A DNA stretch of 8,699 nt, taken from NVQY01 sp047639325. GTDB lineage: Bacteria; Pseudomonadota; Alphaproteobacteria; Rhodobacterales; Rhodobacteraceae. A program made the translations under genes and the position numbers. The notes under the pieces were generated by a model that had not been told where the DNA came from, made no database searches, and worked only from the letters and a program-made list of their open reading frames with translations. Below are positions 1 through 7,093 of this stretch, one piece after another (within the stretch, counting starts at the first letter, position 1; each line of letters opens with the position of its first letter). The DNA lies in assembly GCA_047639325.1 (NCBI GenBank), contig JBLINN010000181.1, forward strand, positions 1-8,699, given 5' to 3'.

Positions 1-115
1 GCGCCCAAGCTGCGCCGCAAATTGACCCGATCCGCGCCTCAGGCCACAATCATCAACTCTGTCGCCTCAACATGTAGTCTTGCCGGAACAAAGGGGATAA
101 GCCTTACCACGCAGT

Positions 116-144
116 TTGACCTTTGACTTGGTGCTGTTAATACT
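116..144 (+). promoter_or_regulatory. Putative sigma70-type promoter for regA
   Basis: A TTGACC box (116-121) is followed after 16-17 nt by TAATAC/AATACT (138-144), a good match to a housekeeping -35/-10 pair. It lies about 45 nt upstream of the regA ribosome binding site. The rest of 1-198 shows no convincing coding sequence: the plus-strand frames close by base 126, and the minus-strand open frame across 39-356 mostly shadows regA. No senC-like sequence can be recognised, although senC usually precedes regA in Rhodobacter. Bases 1-75 could be the 3' end of an upstream gene in frame 3 (stop at 73-75), but the 24 residues are not recognisable. Confidence 0.45.
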
Positions 145-186
145 GCGAAAGCAGTCAAAAGAATAATAGCCCCTAAAATAGCCACT

Positions 187-193
187 AAAGGAG
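187..193 (+). promoter_or_regulatory. Ribosome binding site of regA
   Basis: AAAGGAG is a near-perfect Shine-Dalgarno sequence, placed 5 nt before the ATG at 199. It fixes the start of the response regulator and suggests efficient translation. Confidence 0.8.
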
Positions 194-198
194 ACAGC

Positions 199-753
199 AT
201 GGCCGAGCCTGACCTGCAAGAGATCGGACCGGACAAGTCACTGTTGCTTGTCGACGATGACGAGCCCTTTTTGCGGCGTCTGGCCAAAGCCATGGAAAAA
301 CGCGGGTTCGAGGTGGAAACCGCCGGGTCCGTTGCTGCTGGCCGGGCCATCGCCACGGCCCGCCCGCCTGCCTATGCCGTGGTTGATCTGCGGCTTGAGG
401 ATGGCAATGGGCTGGATGTGGTCGAGGTGCTGCGCGAAAAGCGGCCCGATAGTCGGGTTGTGGTGTTAACCGGGTATGGCGCGATTGCCACTGCGGTGGC
501 TGCTGTCAAGATCGGCGCGACGGATTATCTGTCGAAACCTGCTGATGCCACCGATGTCACCAACGCCTTGCTGGCCAACCCGGATGAATTGCCCCCGCCG
601 CCGGAAAACCCGATGAGCGCGGACCGCGTTCGCTGGGAACATATTCAGCGGGTCTATGAATTGTGCGACCGCAATGTCAGCGAAACCGCACGCCGCCTGA
701 ATATGCACCGCCGGACGTTGCAAAGAATTCTGGCCAAACGCAGCCCAAGATAA
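199..753 (+). CDS. regA: RegA/PrrA/ActR-family redox response regulator
   Basis: This is the DNA-binding partner of the RegB/PrrB sensor kinase. In Rhodobacteraceae the pair controls photosynthesis, respiration, carbon and nitrogen fixation genes in response to redox state. The 184-aa length equals that of known RegA proteins. The receiver domain (about residues 14-125) has the acidic pair D19/D20, phosphoacceptor D63 in VVDLRLEDG, T91 and K113. A proline run (LPPPPENP, about 131-138) forms the typical linker. A Fis-type helix-turn-helix occupies about 146-182 (NVSETARRLNMHRRTLQRIL). Cys156 lies in the DNA-binding domain, at a position I recall being reported as redox-sensitive in RegA. The start is supported by a strong Shine-Dalgarno sequence. 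The downstream glycosyltransferase begins 13 nt after the stop and may be cotranscribed. No regB or senC is seen here. Confidence 0.95.
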   Translation: MAEPDLQEIGPDKSLLLVDDDEPFLRRLAKAMEKRGFEVETAGSVAAGRAIATARPPAYAVVDLRLEDGNGLDVVEVLREKRPDSRVVVLTGYGAIATAVAAVKIGATDYLSKPADATDVTNALLANPDELPPPPENPMSADRVRWEHIQRVYELCDRNVSETARRLNMHRRTLQRILAKRSPR

Positions 754-766
754 GCGATCCAAAGAC

Positions 767-1942
767 ATGGCAGACGAACTCTTTGACCCGACCTTGCAAC
801 CGTCGCCTGATGGCGGCTGGTCGCAGACGATCACAACCCTTGAAAACGCCACAGTTGTTCCGCCGGTCGAAAGCGGGTTTGTGCAGGCTGCAGGGCTGTT
901 GGATTCCGAAGGGAATTACTGCGCCCAAGGCGCGCTTTGGCGCAAATACCGCCCGCTGACGACCGCGCCTGAAGCACCCGAAAAAATTGCCGAAGAGATC
1001 CCAGGCCGCTGGCTGTGGGGTGGGGTTTTATGGGCCCATTTCGGGCATTTTCTGGTCGAAAGCACCGCCCGGCTATGGGCAGTTGATCATCTGGACAAGC
1101 CAATTGATGGCATCCTGTTCATCCCTAAGCGGCCCAAAGTGGGCGAAAGCGTGCGCGGGTTTCAAAAAGATTTCATCCATTTGATGTCCCCCGATACGCC
1201 CATCCGCGTTGCCGCAGAACCCGTTCGGGTGCAGGAACTGGTGGTGCCGGGGCAGGGGTTTGGGCTGGGCAAAATCACAACTGGCACGCAAAAGTTTCGC
1301 GATGCGTTGCACAACCAGTTTGCCCGCGACATTGAACCAGACGGCCCCGAGAAAATCTATATCTCGCGCTCGGCCTTGGGCCTGGGCAAGGGCGGCTTGT
1401 TGGGCGAAGAGCGGCTGGAACAGCTGCTAGAGGCCCAAGGGTACACGGTTTTTCACCCGCAAAAGCACGATATTGCCACCCAGATTGCCCGGTATAAGGC
1501 GGCCAAACAGGTGATCGCCGCCGACGGATCGGCGTTGCATATGTTTGCGATGGTTGGTCGCCCGGATCAGCAGGTGGCGATGATCCTGCGACGCAAATCC
1601 GGGGCGCATAACCTGTTGTCAGAAAATGTCACCCATTTCTGTGGCCGCCCGCCGCTGGTGATTAGCGCCTTGCGTACCGAATGGGTCAAAGCGGGCAAGC
1701 AACGGTCCAACCGCCAAAGCTTTGGCGAACTGAACCTGCTGGCGATTGGGCAGGCGCTGGGCGAGGCTGGCTTTGTCGACAAGGCCGCCAGCTGGCCGGA
1801 TCTTAACCAGCAAGAGCGCGAACAGATATTTGCCGATAAAGGCCTGACGGGAAACGACGAATTTGTTGAATCCCCGGATTTTGTGCGCAAACGCGTGCGC
1901 GCGATCCGTCAGGCCCGTCGCGCTGACCGGGCAGACGTTTAA
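767..1942 (+). CDS. Glycosyltransferase family 61 (DUF563) protein
   Basis: The 391-aa product resembles GT61 enzymes, which transfer sugars (xylose or GlcNAc in eukaryotic members) using nucleotide-sugar donors. Bacterial members are usually tied to capsule, exopolysaccharide or lipopolysaccharide decoration. Visible family traits are the HFGHFLVESTARLW segment (about residues 91-104), KIYISRS (about 196-202), and VIAADGSALHMFAMVG (about 249-264), which match the His/Glu-containing N-terminal core and the C-terminal AxGSALxxxxF block. There is no signal peptide or membrane segment, so the enzyme is probably cytoplasmic. The C-terminus is rich in Arg. The start has only a weak Shine-Dalgarno, but it sits 13 nt after the regA stop and translational coupling is possible. 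Acceptor and donor cannot be read from the sequence. The stop codon overlaps that of the convergent hydrolase gene. Confidence 0.85.
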   Translation: MADELFDPTLQPSPDGGWSQTITTLENATVVPPVESGFVQAAGLLDSEGNYCAQGALWRKYRPLTTAPEAPEKIAEEIPGRWLWGGVLWAHFGHFLVESTARLWAVDHLDKPIDGILFIPKRPKVGESVRGFQKDFIHLMSPDTPIRVAAEPVRVQELVVPGQGFGLGKITTGTQKFRDALHNQFARDIEPDGPEKIYISRSALGLGKGGLLGEERLEQLLEAQGYTVFHPQKHDIATQIARYKAAKQVIAADGSALHMFAMVGRPDQQVAMILRRKSGAHNLLSENVTHFCGRPPLVISALRTEWVKAGKQRSNRQSFGELNLLAIGQALGEAGFVDKAASWPDLNQQEREQIFADKGLTGNDEFVESPDFVRKRVRAIRQARRADRADV

Positions 1943-2538
1943 CCCATTTGCCCCAGCAAAAAGGCGTGGCGTGCGGTAAAGGCGGCGCGTACCTCGACAG
2001 GGGGGCGCAGGGTTATGTCCAGATCGGCCAGAATCGCGGCGTCGGGCTTGCCAAAAATCTTATCCGCCTCAGCTTTGGAAAACCCGGCAATGCGGGTGGC
2101 CTCCATCCAGGCGCTGATCCGGTCGGCCTTTTTGATCTGGCGTTTGATCGTCGCCGGGATGCGGGCGGGCAGTCCAAACCGGATGTGGATGGCCGCCGTT
2201 AACCGGTCGTCCAATTCGCCATAGCCCGCGCCAACAGATGCTTTGACCGGTGAAATCATGTCGCCGATCACATATTCCGGGGCATCATGCAGCAGGGCCG
2301 CCAGCCGCCATTTTGGTGGGGCGCTGGGCACGATGCGGGCAAACAATGCCTCCACCAACAGCGAATGTTCGGCCACGGAATAGGCAAAATCACCCATCGT
2401 CTGCCCGTTCCAGCGCGCCACAAAGGCAAGCCCGTGGGCGATATCGTAAATCTCGATATCCACCGGGGTCGGGTCCAGCAGGTCCAGCCTGCGCCCCGAT
2501 AGCATCCGCTGCCAGGCGCGGTTTTGTTTCGTCGCCAT
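1939..2538 (-). CDS. HD-domain phosphohydrolase, YfbR-like
   Basis: A 199-aa cytoplasmic HD-superfamily metal-dependent phosphohydrolase. The closest recognisable type is YfbR-like, whose E. coli member is a 5'-deoxynucleotidase; the substrate here is not proven. The metal-binding residues are H58 in SVAEHS, the HD doublet H84/D85 in LLHDAPEYVIGD, and D139 in KADRI, spaced as in this family. The open frame extends upstream to an ATG at 2643 and has another ATG at 2562. I chose the ATG at 2538 because AAAGAG lies 5 nt before it, while the 2562 ATG has no Shine-Dalgarno and the longer N-terminus (with two cysteines) looks unlike the family. The gene converges on the glycosyltransferase gene. 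It lies downstream of the YceI-OmpA gene on the same strand but is separated from it by a hairpin, so it is probably expressed independently. Confidence 0.85.
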   Translation of the reverse strand: MATKQNRAWQRMLSGRRLDLLDPTPVDIEIYDIAHGLAFVARWNGQTMGDFAYSVAEHSLLVEALFARIVPSAPPKWRLAALLHDAPEYVIGDMISPVKASVGAGYGELDDRLTAAIHIRFGLPARIPATIKRQIKKADRISAWMEATRIAGFSKAEADKIFGKPDAAILADLDITLRPPVEVRAAFTARHAFLLGQMG

Positions 2539-2641
2539 CCGTTCTCTTTCGTTCAATCCCATTGCATGTGTTTGCCGTAGGGCTCGGGCATTTTCCAGCA
2601 AAAACGCCTGCTTTTGGGTCGATTCCGGGCACACCGTACAC

Positions 2642-2675
2642 AACAGCCTCCCGGCACGTGTGCCAGGAGGCTGTT
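2642..2675 (-). terminator. Strong hairpin, probable terminator of the YceI-OmpA gene
   Basis: A 10-bp perfect inverted repeat (AACAGCCTCC / GGAGGCTGTT) continues, after one C-A mismatch, into GGCAC-GT-GTGCC, giving a stem of about 16 positions with a tiny loop. It starts 44 nt past the stop of the YceI-OmpA gene and 103 nt before the hydrolase start, which is where an intrinsic terminator for the former would sit. The downstream U-tract is poor on the minus strand (UUGUGU), so termination may be partial. Confidence 0.6.
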
Positions 2676-2719
2676 ATAACACCTATCGAAATACGAACCT
2701 TGGCCGCAAAATCACTAGG

Positions 2720-3793
2720 TCAGTTGAGCACTGAAAACGCGATCCGGCGGTTCTTGGCCTTGTTTTGGCTTGACGTGTTTGGCACCAGCGGCGTCGCCTC
2801 GCCATAGCCGACAATCTTCATCCGATCCGCAGCAATCCCCTTGGCCTGAAGATACTTGCCTACCGACCCGGCGCGCCGTTCACTTAGCCGTTGGTTGGTG
2901 GCGGTGCTGCCATCCGAATCCGTGTGCCCGCCAATCTCGATCGCCATATCTGGGCAGCGGTTGGCGATGTCATAAAGGTTATCCAGCAACGGGGTGCTTT
3001 TGGCGTCCAGCCGGGCACTGCCAGCGGCGAAATAGATATTGCCGGTGCGCGACAGGATTTCAAACCGCCCAACACAGGCCTCGCGGTCCAGGGTGCCCTT
3101 GGTTTCCAGCGCGGCAGATCCCGGTGTGACCGGGCTGGCCACCAGCGATGCATCCGGGGGTGTGCCGGGGCTGGACCGGTTAAACACGAAGTCAAAGCTG
3201 ACAATGCCCAGCGGGACAATGGTGACGCCTGCCGCCTCTTGCAGTTTTTCGCGCCCGCCTTCCAGATTGAATTCCGTCAGGGTCAGGGCAATCGGCGTCG
3301 TTGCCGACACTGTCACACGATCATTGCTGATCAGGGCCAGCGCGACCTCGGCCGTTTTGTTCACCGTCACGCCGTGCAATGTCAGCGTGTAATCCAGGTC
3401 AACCAACTTGCGCCGCGTGACATGCAGATCCGTCAAAACGGCCGGGTCCAACTGTGCGGTAATCGTCGCCTCGGGGTGCAGAAAGGTTTCAAAGAACAAA
3501 AACCGCATCCGCACGTTGCGCAGGTCGACATTGGTGTCTACCGAATCCAGCAAAACCCGTATCTGCGCCTTGCCATCTGCGGTAATCAGACCGCTAAGCG
3601 TGGCAAAAGAGTTGGTTTCCGACAGATCGCCCTTTTTGACGGACATGAACCGCAGCGCCGACGATTCAGAATCCAGCGTCCAGCCGTTTTCAAAGGGATC
3701 AGCGCTTTGGGCGTTTGCGGTCACGGCTGCCAGGGCAAAACCAACCCCAAGACACGCAGCGGCAACACATTGGCGGATCGAAAAAAGCGTCAT
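2720..3793 (-). CDS. Exported YceI-OmpA fusion protein
   Basis: The 357-aa product begins with a Sec signal peptide (hydrophobic stretch about 8-26, cleavage likely after ANA at 28). Residues about 36-205 match a YceI domain, a lipocalin-like barrel that binds isoprenoid or other apolar molecules: WTLDSESSALRFMSVKKG, DSVDTNVDLRN, then LTLHGVTV. After a Pro/Ser/Thr linker (about 207-232), residues about 250-355 form an OmpA/MotB peptidoglycan-binding domain: IYFAAGSARLD, IEIGGHTDSDGS, LSERRAGSV, GYGEATP and NRRIAF. The diaminopimelate-contact Asp (TDSDG) and Arg (NRRI) are present. C240 and C280 could form a disulfide. There is no lipobox and no outer-membrane barrel, so it is probably a soluble periplasmic protein tethered to peptidoglycan. 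The start is supported by AAGGGA 5 nt upstream. It is divergent from the caspase gene and may share regulation with it. Confidence 0.9.
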   Translation of the reverse strand: MTLFSIRQCVAAACLGVGFALAAVTANAQSADPFENGWTLDSESSALRFMSVKKGDLSETNSFATLSGLITADGKAQIRVLLDSVDTNVDLRNVRMRFLFFETFLHPEATITAQLDPAVLTDLHVTRRKLVDLDYTLTLHGVTVNKTAEVALALISNDRVTVSATTPIALTLTEFNLEGGREKLQEAAGVTIVPLGIVSFDFVFNRSSPGTPPDASLVASPVTPGSAALETKGTLDREACVGRFEILSRTGNIYFAAGSARLDAKSTPLLDNLYDIANRCPDMAIEIGGHTDSDGSTATNQRLSERRAGSVGKYLQAKGIAADRMKIVGYGEATPLVPNTSSQNKAKNRRIAFSVLN

Positions 3794-3981
3794 GGGAATC
3801 CCTTGTTGGTAAGGTCTAACGGTAAACTTGCATTCAGAGTGTTGATTTTTACTGACAGTACCAGCAAACTTGCACCGATGAACAAGAAAAGCGATGGGTT
3901 CCCGAAATATTGCCCCATTTACGTCGACTTAAGGTAGTCAGATCAGGATACTGCAACTTGCGAAACCTTCGCAGACAGCGC
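3794..3981. other. Divergent intergenic region between YceI-OmpA and caspase genes
   Basis: This 188-bp stretch must carry the promoters of both divergent genes. It is AT-richer than its surroundings. The YceI-OmpA side has a clear Shine-Dalgarno (AAGGGA, complement of 3799-3804). On the caspase side the bases before the ATG at 3982 show no Shine-Dalgarno. I found no -35/-10 pair convincing enough to place on either strand, and no clear operator apart from a short palindrome ACTGaCAGT at 3851-3859. Confidence 0.5.
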
Positions 3982-5478
3982 ATGCCACAAAAACAGGAAC
4001 GTCCTTTGACCGTAATTTTTCGCGCCTTGATGCTGATTTTTACATTTTTCGCCAGCTCGCTGCAGGCGGAAGAGCGGTTGGCGCTCGTTATCGGCAACTC
4101 GGCCTATGGCACGGTATCGCCGCTTGATAACCCGTCCCATGACGCAACGCTGATTGGCGGGACCCTTGAAAAACTGGGGTTCAAGGTCACGATGCTGATC
4201 GACAGCACGCAGATTGATATGAAGCGCGGAATTTCCCAGTTCGGGCGCGATTTGCGCAAGGCGGGAACCGATGCGACCGGGCTGTTCTATTACGCTGGGC
4301 ACGGGGTGCAGTCGTTTGGCACCAATTACCTGTTGCCGGTGGACGTTTCCCTTAGCGACGCGGCAGACCTTGATCTGGTGGCGATCGAGGCCCAGTCAGT
4401 GCTGCGGCAGATGTTTTCCGCGCGCAACAAGACCAATATCGTGATCTTGGATGCCTGCCGGAACAACCCGTTCGCCGACATTCCTGAATTCAACGACAAT
4501 GGCCTGGCTGAAATGCATGCGCCAACCGGCACGTTCCTGGCCTATGCTACCGCTCCCGGTGGTGTCGCGCTGGACGGGTTGGACGGCAACAGCCCGTTTA
4601 CCGAGGCTGTTGCCCGCCAAATAACAACCCCCGGCCTGCCCATTGAACAGATGTTCAAAAAGGTGCGCGTCGACGTGCTGGAAAAATCCAACGGACGGCA
4701 AACGCCGTGGGATTCGTCATCCCTGACCAGCGACTTCATGTTTGCCCAGGCCACAGTGATCAGCGCCGCCGAACTTGAGGCGCAGCAATTGTGGAAATCG
4801 GTAGAGGCCTCGCGGGATCCAGTACAGATTATGCTGTTCCTGCGCGGCTATCCCGACAGTTCCTACAGCATAGACGCACGGCAACTGTTGGCCACCGTGA
4901 TGGAACAGGAATTGGCAGGCGGTGCCCCGACCACACCCAAGCCTGCGGCCCAAGGCCCATCAGATGCCGAACAAAAGATGTTCGAGGCGGCCCAGGCCGA
5001 CCCCAGCATTCCGGCTTATCAGGCCTATCTGCAAACCTTCCCGGGTGGGGTGTTTGCGGAATTTGCCGAACAGGAATTGGCAGCTCTGAAGAAAAAAACC
5101 AACAAGGACCCTGATGGCGACGGCAACCCGGCCCCGGCCGTGGCCGAAGCTGACCCGCCCAAGGCCGCCCCGTTGGCGGCAAGCGGCGTGGTTACCTTTA
5201 CCCAGGCGCTAATTTCAGATGTGCCGGAAATTTCAGGCAAATCCATCGCCGATCTTATCAAGTCATCGCCGCTTTTCCCGCCAATCGAAGGCTTGCCCGA
5301 AGAATATTGGAAAAACCAAACCTGCAGCAATTGTCATGAATGGACAGCAGATCGCCTGTGCGAGCAGGCCAGCGTATACCTAAAGCTAGACCGGCAACGT
5401 TCGCTCGATAAACAACATCCGTTTGGCGGAGCACTAAAGCATAATCTCAAGGATTGGGCAGCCGGTGGTTGCAAATAA
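3982..5478 (+). CDS. Exported caspase-fold (peptidase C14) protein with CxxCH tail
   Basis: The 498-aa product is a bacterial caspase/metacaspase-like protein. A signal peptide (basic start, hydrophobic 11-25, cleavage likely after LQA at 29) places it in the periplasm. The caspase p20-like core (about 31-256) starts with RLALVIGNSAYG and has catalytic His107 in YYAGHGVQ and Cys159 in VILDACRNNPF, so the dyad is intact; family members cut after basic or acidic residues. Two similar helical repeats follow (about 271-305, W..V..S.DP..I..FL..YP; and 334-368, AQADPSIPAYQAYLQTFPGG). A Pro/Ala linker (about 376-400) leads to a C-terminal region with CSNCHEW (448-454), C460 and C497. The open frame extends upstream to a TTG at 3910, but the ATG at 3982 gives the natural signal peptide; it has no evident Shine-Dalgarno. 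The gene converges on the TonB-like DUF4384 gene, with 13 nt between stops. Confidence 0.9.
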   Translation: MPQKQERPLTVIFRALMLIFTFFASSLQAEERLALVIGNSAYGTVSPLDNPSHDATLIGGTLEKLGFKVTMLIDSTQIDMKRGISQFGRDLRKAGTDATGLFYYAGHGVQSFGTNYLLPVDVSLSDAADLDLVAIEAQSVLRQMFSARNKTNIVILDACRNNPFADIPEFNDNGLAEMHAPTGTFLAYATAPGGVALDGLDGNSPFTEAVARQITTPGLPIEQMFKKVRVDVLEKSNGRQTPWDSSSLTSDFMFAQATVISAAELEAQQLWKSVEASRDPVQIMLFLRGYPDSSYSIDARQLLATVMEQELAGGAPTTPKPAAQGPSDAEQKMFEAAQADPSIPAYQAYLQTFPGGVFAEFAEQELAALKKKTNKDPDGDGNPAPAVAEADPPKAAPLAASGVVTFTQALISDVPEISGKSIADLIKSSPLFPPIEGLPEEYWKNQTCSNCHEWTADRLCEQASVYLKLDRQRSLDKQHPFGGALKHNLKDWAAGGCK

Positions 5479-5491
5479 GGCTTGCATGGTT

Positions 5492-7093
5492 CTAACGCTC
5501 TGACGTTGTGACAAAGAAATAGACCCATTCGCCCTTGAAATCTGCATGATCGGCGCGCGCCTGCGCGACTTGGGCCTTTAGCCATTCCAGATAGGGCGCT
5601 GCCGGTTCCTGCACTGGGCGTAACCCATCATACAGCGGCGCCGAGGCCGCAAAGGCCACGGCAATCTCTTGCCCATAAGGCGGCCCAATCACCAGTTTGA
5701 TGCCAACATCCTGCATGGTCTTTGCGCCGATTTCCTGGACCGTTTCGGCAGTAGCATGCCGCAGCGGGGAATGTTCGTTGGGCTCCAGATGCAACACATT
5801 CCCTTCGGCATCAAAGTAATCCAGATATATCACCGCGTCATATTCCGGTGCGGTCATGTCCAGCGACAACAGATTCCCCTGGGTGAACGTGAACACCCGC
5901 GCATGGGCATCCTCGCCGATCACCAGCGGATTGGTGTTCTGGTCGGTGGACTGTGGCAGGCCAACCCCGGCAATACCCGACAGCGCCCCACATTGCGGGC
6001 GCGGCAGGATCAGGATGTTATCGGACACGGCGATATCCGCCCCCATCTGCGCCTGCAACGCCGCCAGAACTGGCGCGCGCAGGTCGCCTTCGGGGATATG
6101 GCCGTTAACTTGCAGCGTGGCAGTCTCTGGATCAAACCCCACCTGCAACCGCGAACAGGGCACTTGCGCCAGCAGGCCCTCGACCCCGTCGCGCAAAATG
6201 TCCCCAGACGCCGCAATATCCCCCGGCTGCATAAAGCTTTGGAACGCTGCGACCGAAACCGGATCAACATCACCGTCACCACCTGAAAAGGCCAGTGCCG
6301 CCTTCAGCTTTTGCGCGCTGGGCGTTGCGGGTTCTGTAAGCGCTGCATCTAGGTGCTGTGACGAGGCTGGCTGTGATTCGGGGGCCGCCGGGGCCAAGTC
6401 ATCCCCCTTTGGTTCGGATTGCGGCAGGGCTGCAGCAACTGGTTGTGCGGCAGGTAACGGCGCAGCAGTTGGCTGAATTAGCTGCGGAATAGAGTCTGAT
6501 CCAACCACTGCCGTCAACACAGCGGCAACGGGTGCGGCGACTTGCAGGGTTGCAATGGTGGGTTGGGCACTGGTCACAACGGCGGCAACAGGCTGGATTT
6601 GCGGAACAGGCGCCTGAGACCGTAAAACAGCGGCCACCGCGACGGCGACCGGTACCGCCGATTGGGTCACAACCGCGGGTTCTGGCCGCAACTGCTGCAG
6701 CTTGGGTTCTTTGGGCAAAACAGGGGCCATCGCGGGTGCGTCGGGAACCGAGGCAGGCACTGGCACCGCCGATTGTGTATCCGCGCGCAGGCGTTGCGCC
6801 GCAGGTTGCGCGGCGGTTGCGCGGGATTGCGGGATTGCTCCGGCAGCCAGCGCCGACCCACTGGTTTCTCCCTGATTCGCCTTTTGACTTTCGGGTAGCT
6901 GCTGCTGCGCCTCGGTGCGGTCCATTTGATAGGCCTGCACTTCCATTTCCGAAGTCGGCATTGGCTGTTCGGTAACGGGTTCCGGGCGAATGGCGACCAT
7001 CAACAAGGCGAACACACCGCCATGTGCCACAACCGACCCGACAAGGCCCGCCGCCCATATGCCCCCAAACCGTATGAATGGCCGCGCGGTCAT
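5492..7093 (-). CDS. TonB-like protein with DUF4384-like C-terminus
   Basis: This is the last gene of the ExbB/ExbD operon; its ATG overlaps the stop of exbD 2 (ATGA). The 533-aa product has one N-terminal membrane segment (about 11-35) carrying S20 and H24 in SVVAH, the SxxxH motif of TonB and TolA anchors that contacts ExbB/TolQ. A long periplasmic spacer (about 37-260) is rich in Pro, Ala, Val and Gln with degenerate PVAAV repeats. Residues about 295-372 form a compact domain with C313 (VPCSRL) and C368 (RPQCGAL) and a LQVNGHIPEG strand, resembling BON-like segments. Residues about 395-490 resemble DUF4384: RVFTFTQGNLLSLD, YDAVIYLDYFDAEGNVLHLEPNE, then IVGPP-like LVIGPPYGQEIAVAFAASAPLYDG. 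No TonB_C domain is seen. Probable role: energised transducer with an unusual periplasmic head. The DUF4384 assignment comes from pattern memory, not from a search. Confidence 0.75.
   Translation of the reverse strand: MTARPFIRFGGIWAAGLVGSVVAHGGVFALLMVAIRPEPVTEQPMPTSEMEVQAYQMDRTEAQQQLPESQKANQGETSGSALAAGAIPQSRATAAQPAAQRLRADTQSAVPVPASVPDAPAMAPVLPKEPKLQQLRPEPAVVTQSAVPVAVAVAAVLRSQAPVPQIQPVAAVVTSAQPTIATLQVAAPVAAVLTAVVGSDSIPQLIQPTAAPLPAAQPVAAALPQSEPKGDDLAPAAPESQPASSQHLDAALTEPATPSAQKLKAALAFSGGDGDVDPVSVAAFQSFMQPGDIAASGDILRDGVEGLLAQVPCSRLQVGFDPETATLQVNGHIPEGDLRAPVLAALQAQMGADIAVSDNILILPRPQCGALSGIAGVGLPQSTDQNTNPLVIGEDAHARVFTFTQGNLLSLDMTAPEYDAVIYLDYFDAEGNVLHLEPNEHSPLRHATAETVQEIGAKTMQDVGIKLVIGPPYGQEIAVAFAASAPLYDGLRPVQEPAAPYLEWLKAQVAQARADHADFKGEWVYFFVTTSER

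Noticed and set aside
1..198. Possible gene end or small gene before regA
   Set aside because: The plus frames close by base 126 without recognisable protein sequence, and the minus open frame across 39-356 mostly shadows regA.
2891..3937. Long plus-strand open frame (348 codons) opposite the YceI-OmpA gene
   Set aside because: It lies antisense to a gene with clear signal peptide, YceI and OmpA motifs; its composition is that of a GC-rich shadow frame with no recognisable domain.
3910..3981. Upstream TTG start that would lengthen the caspase-like protein by 24 residues
   Set aside because: The added Arg-rich residues would precede the signal peptide and spoil it; the ATG at 3982 gives a normal signal peptide.
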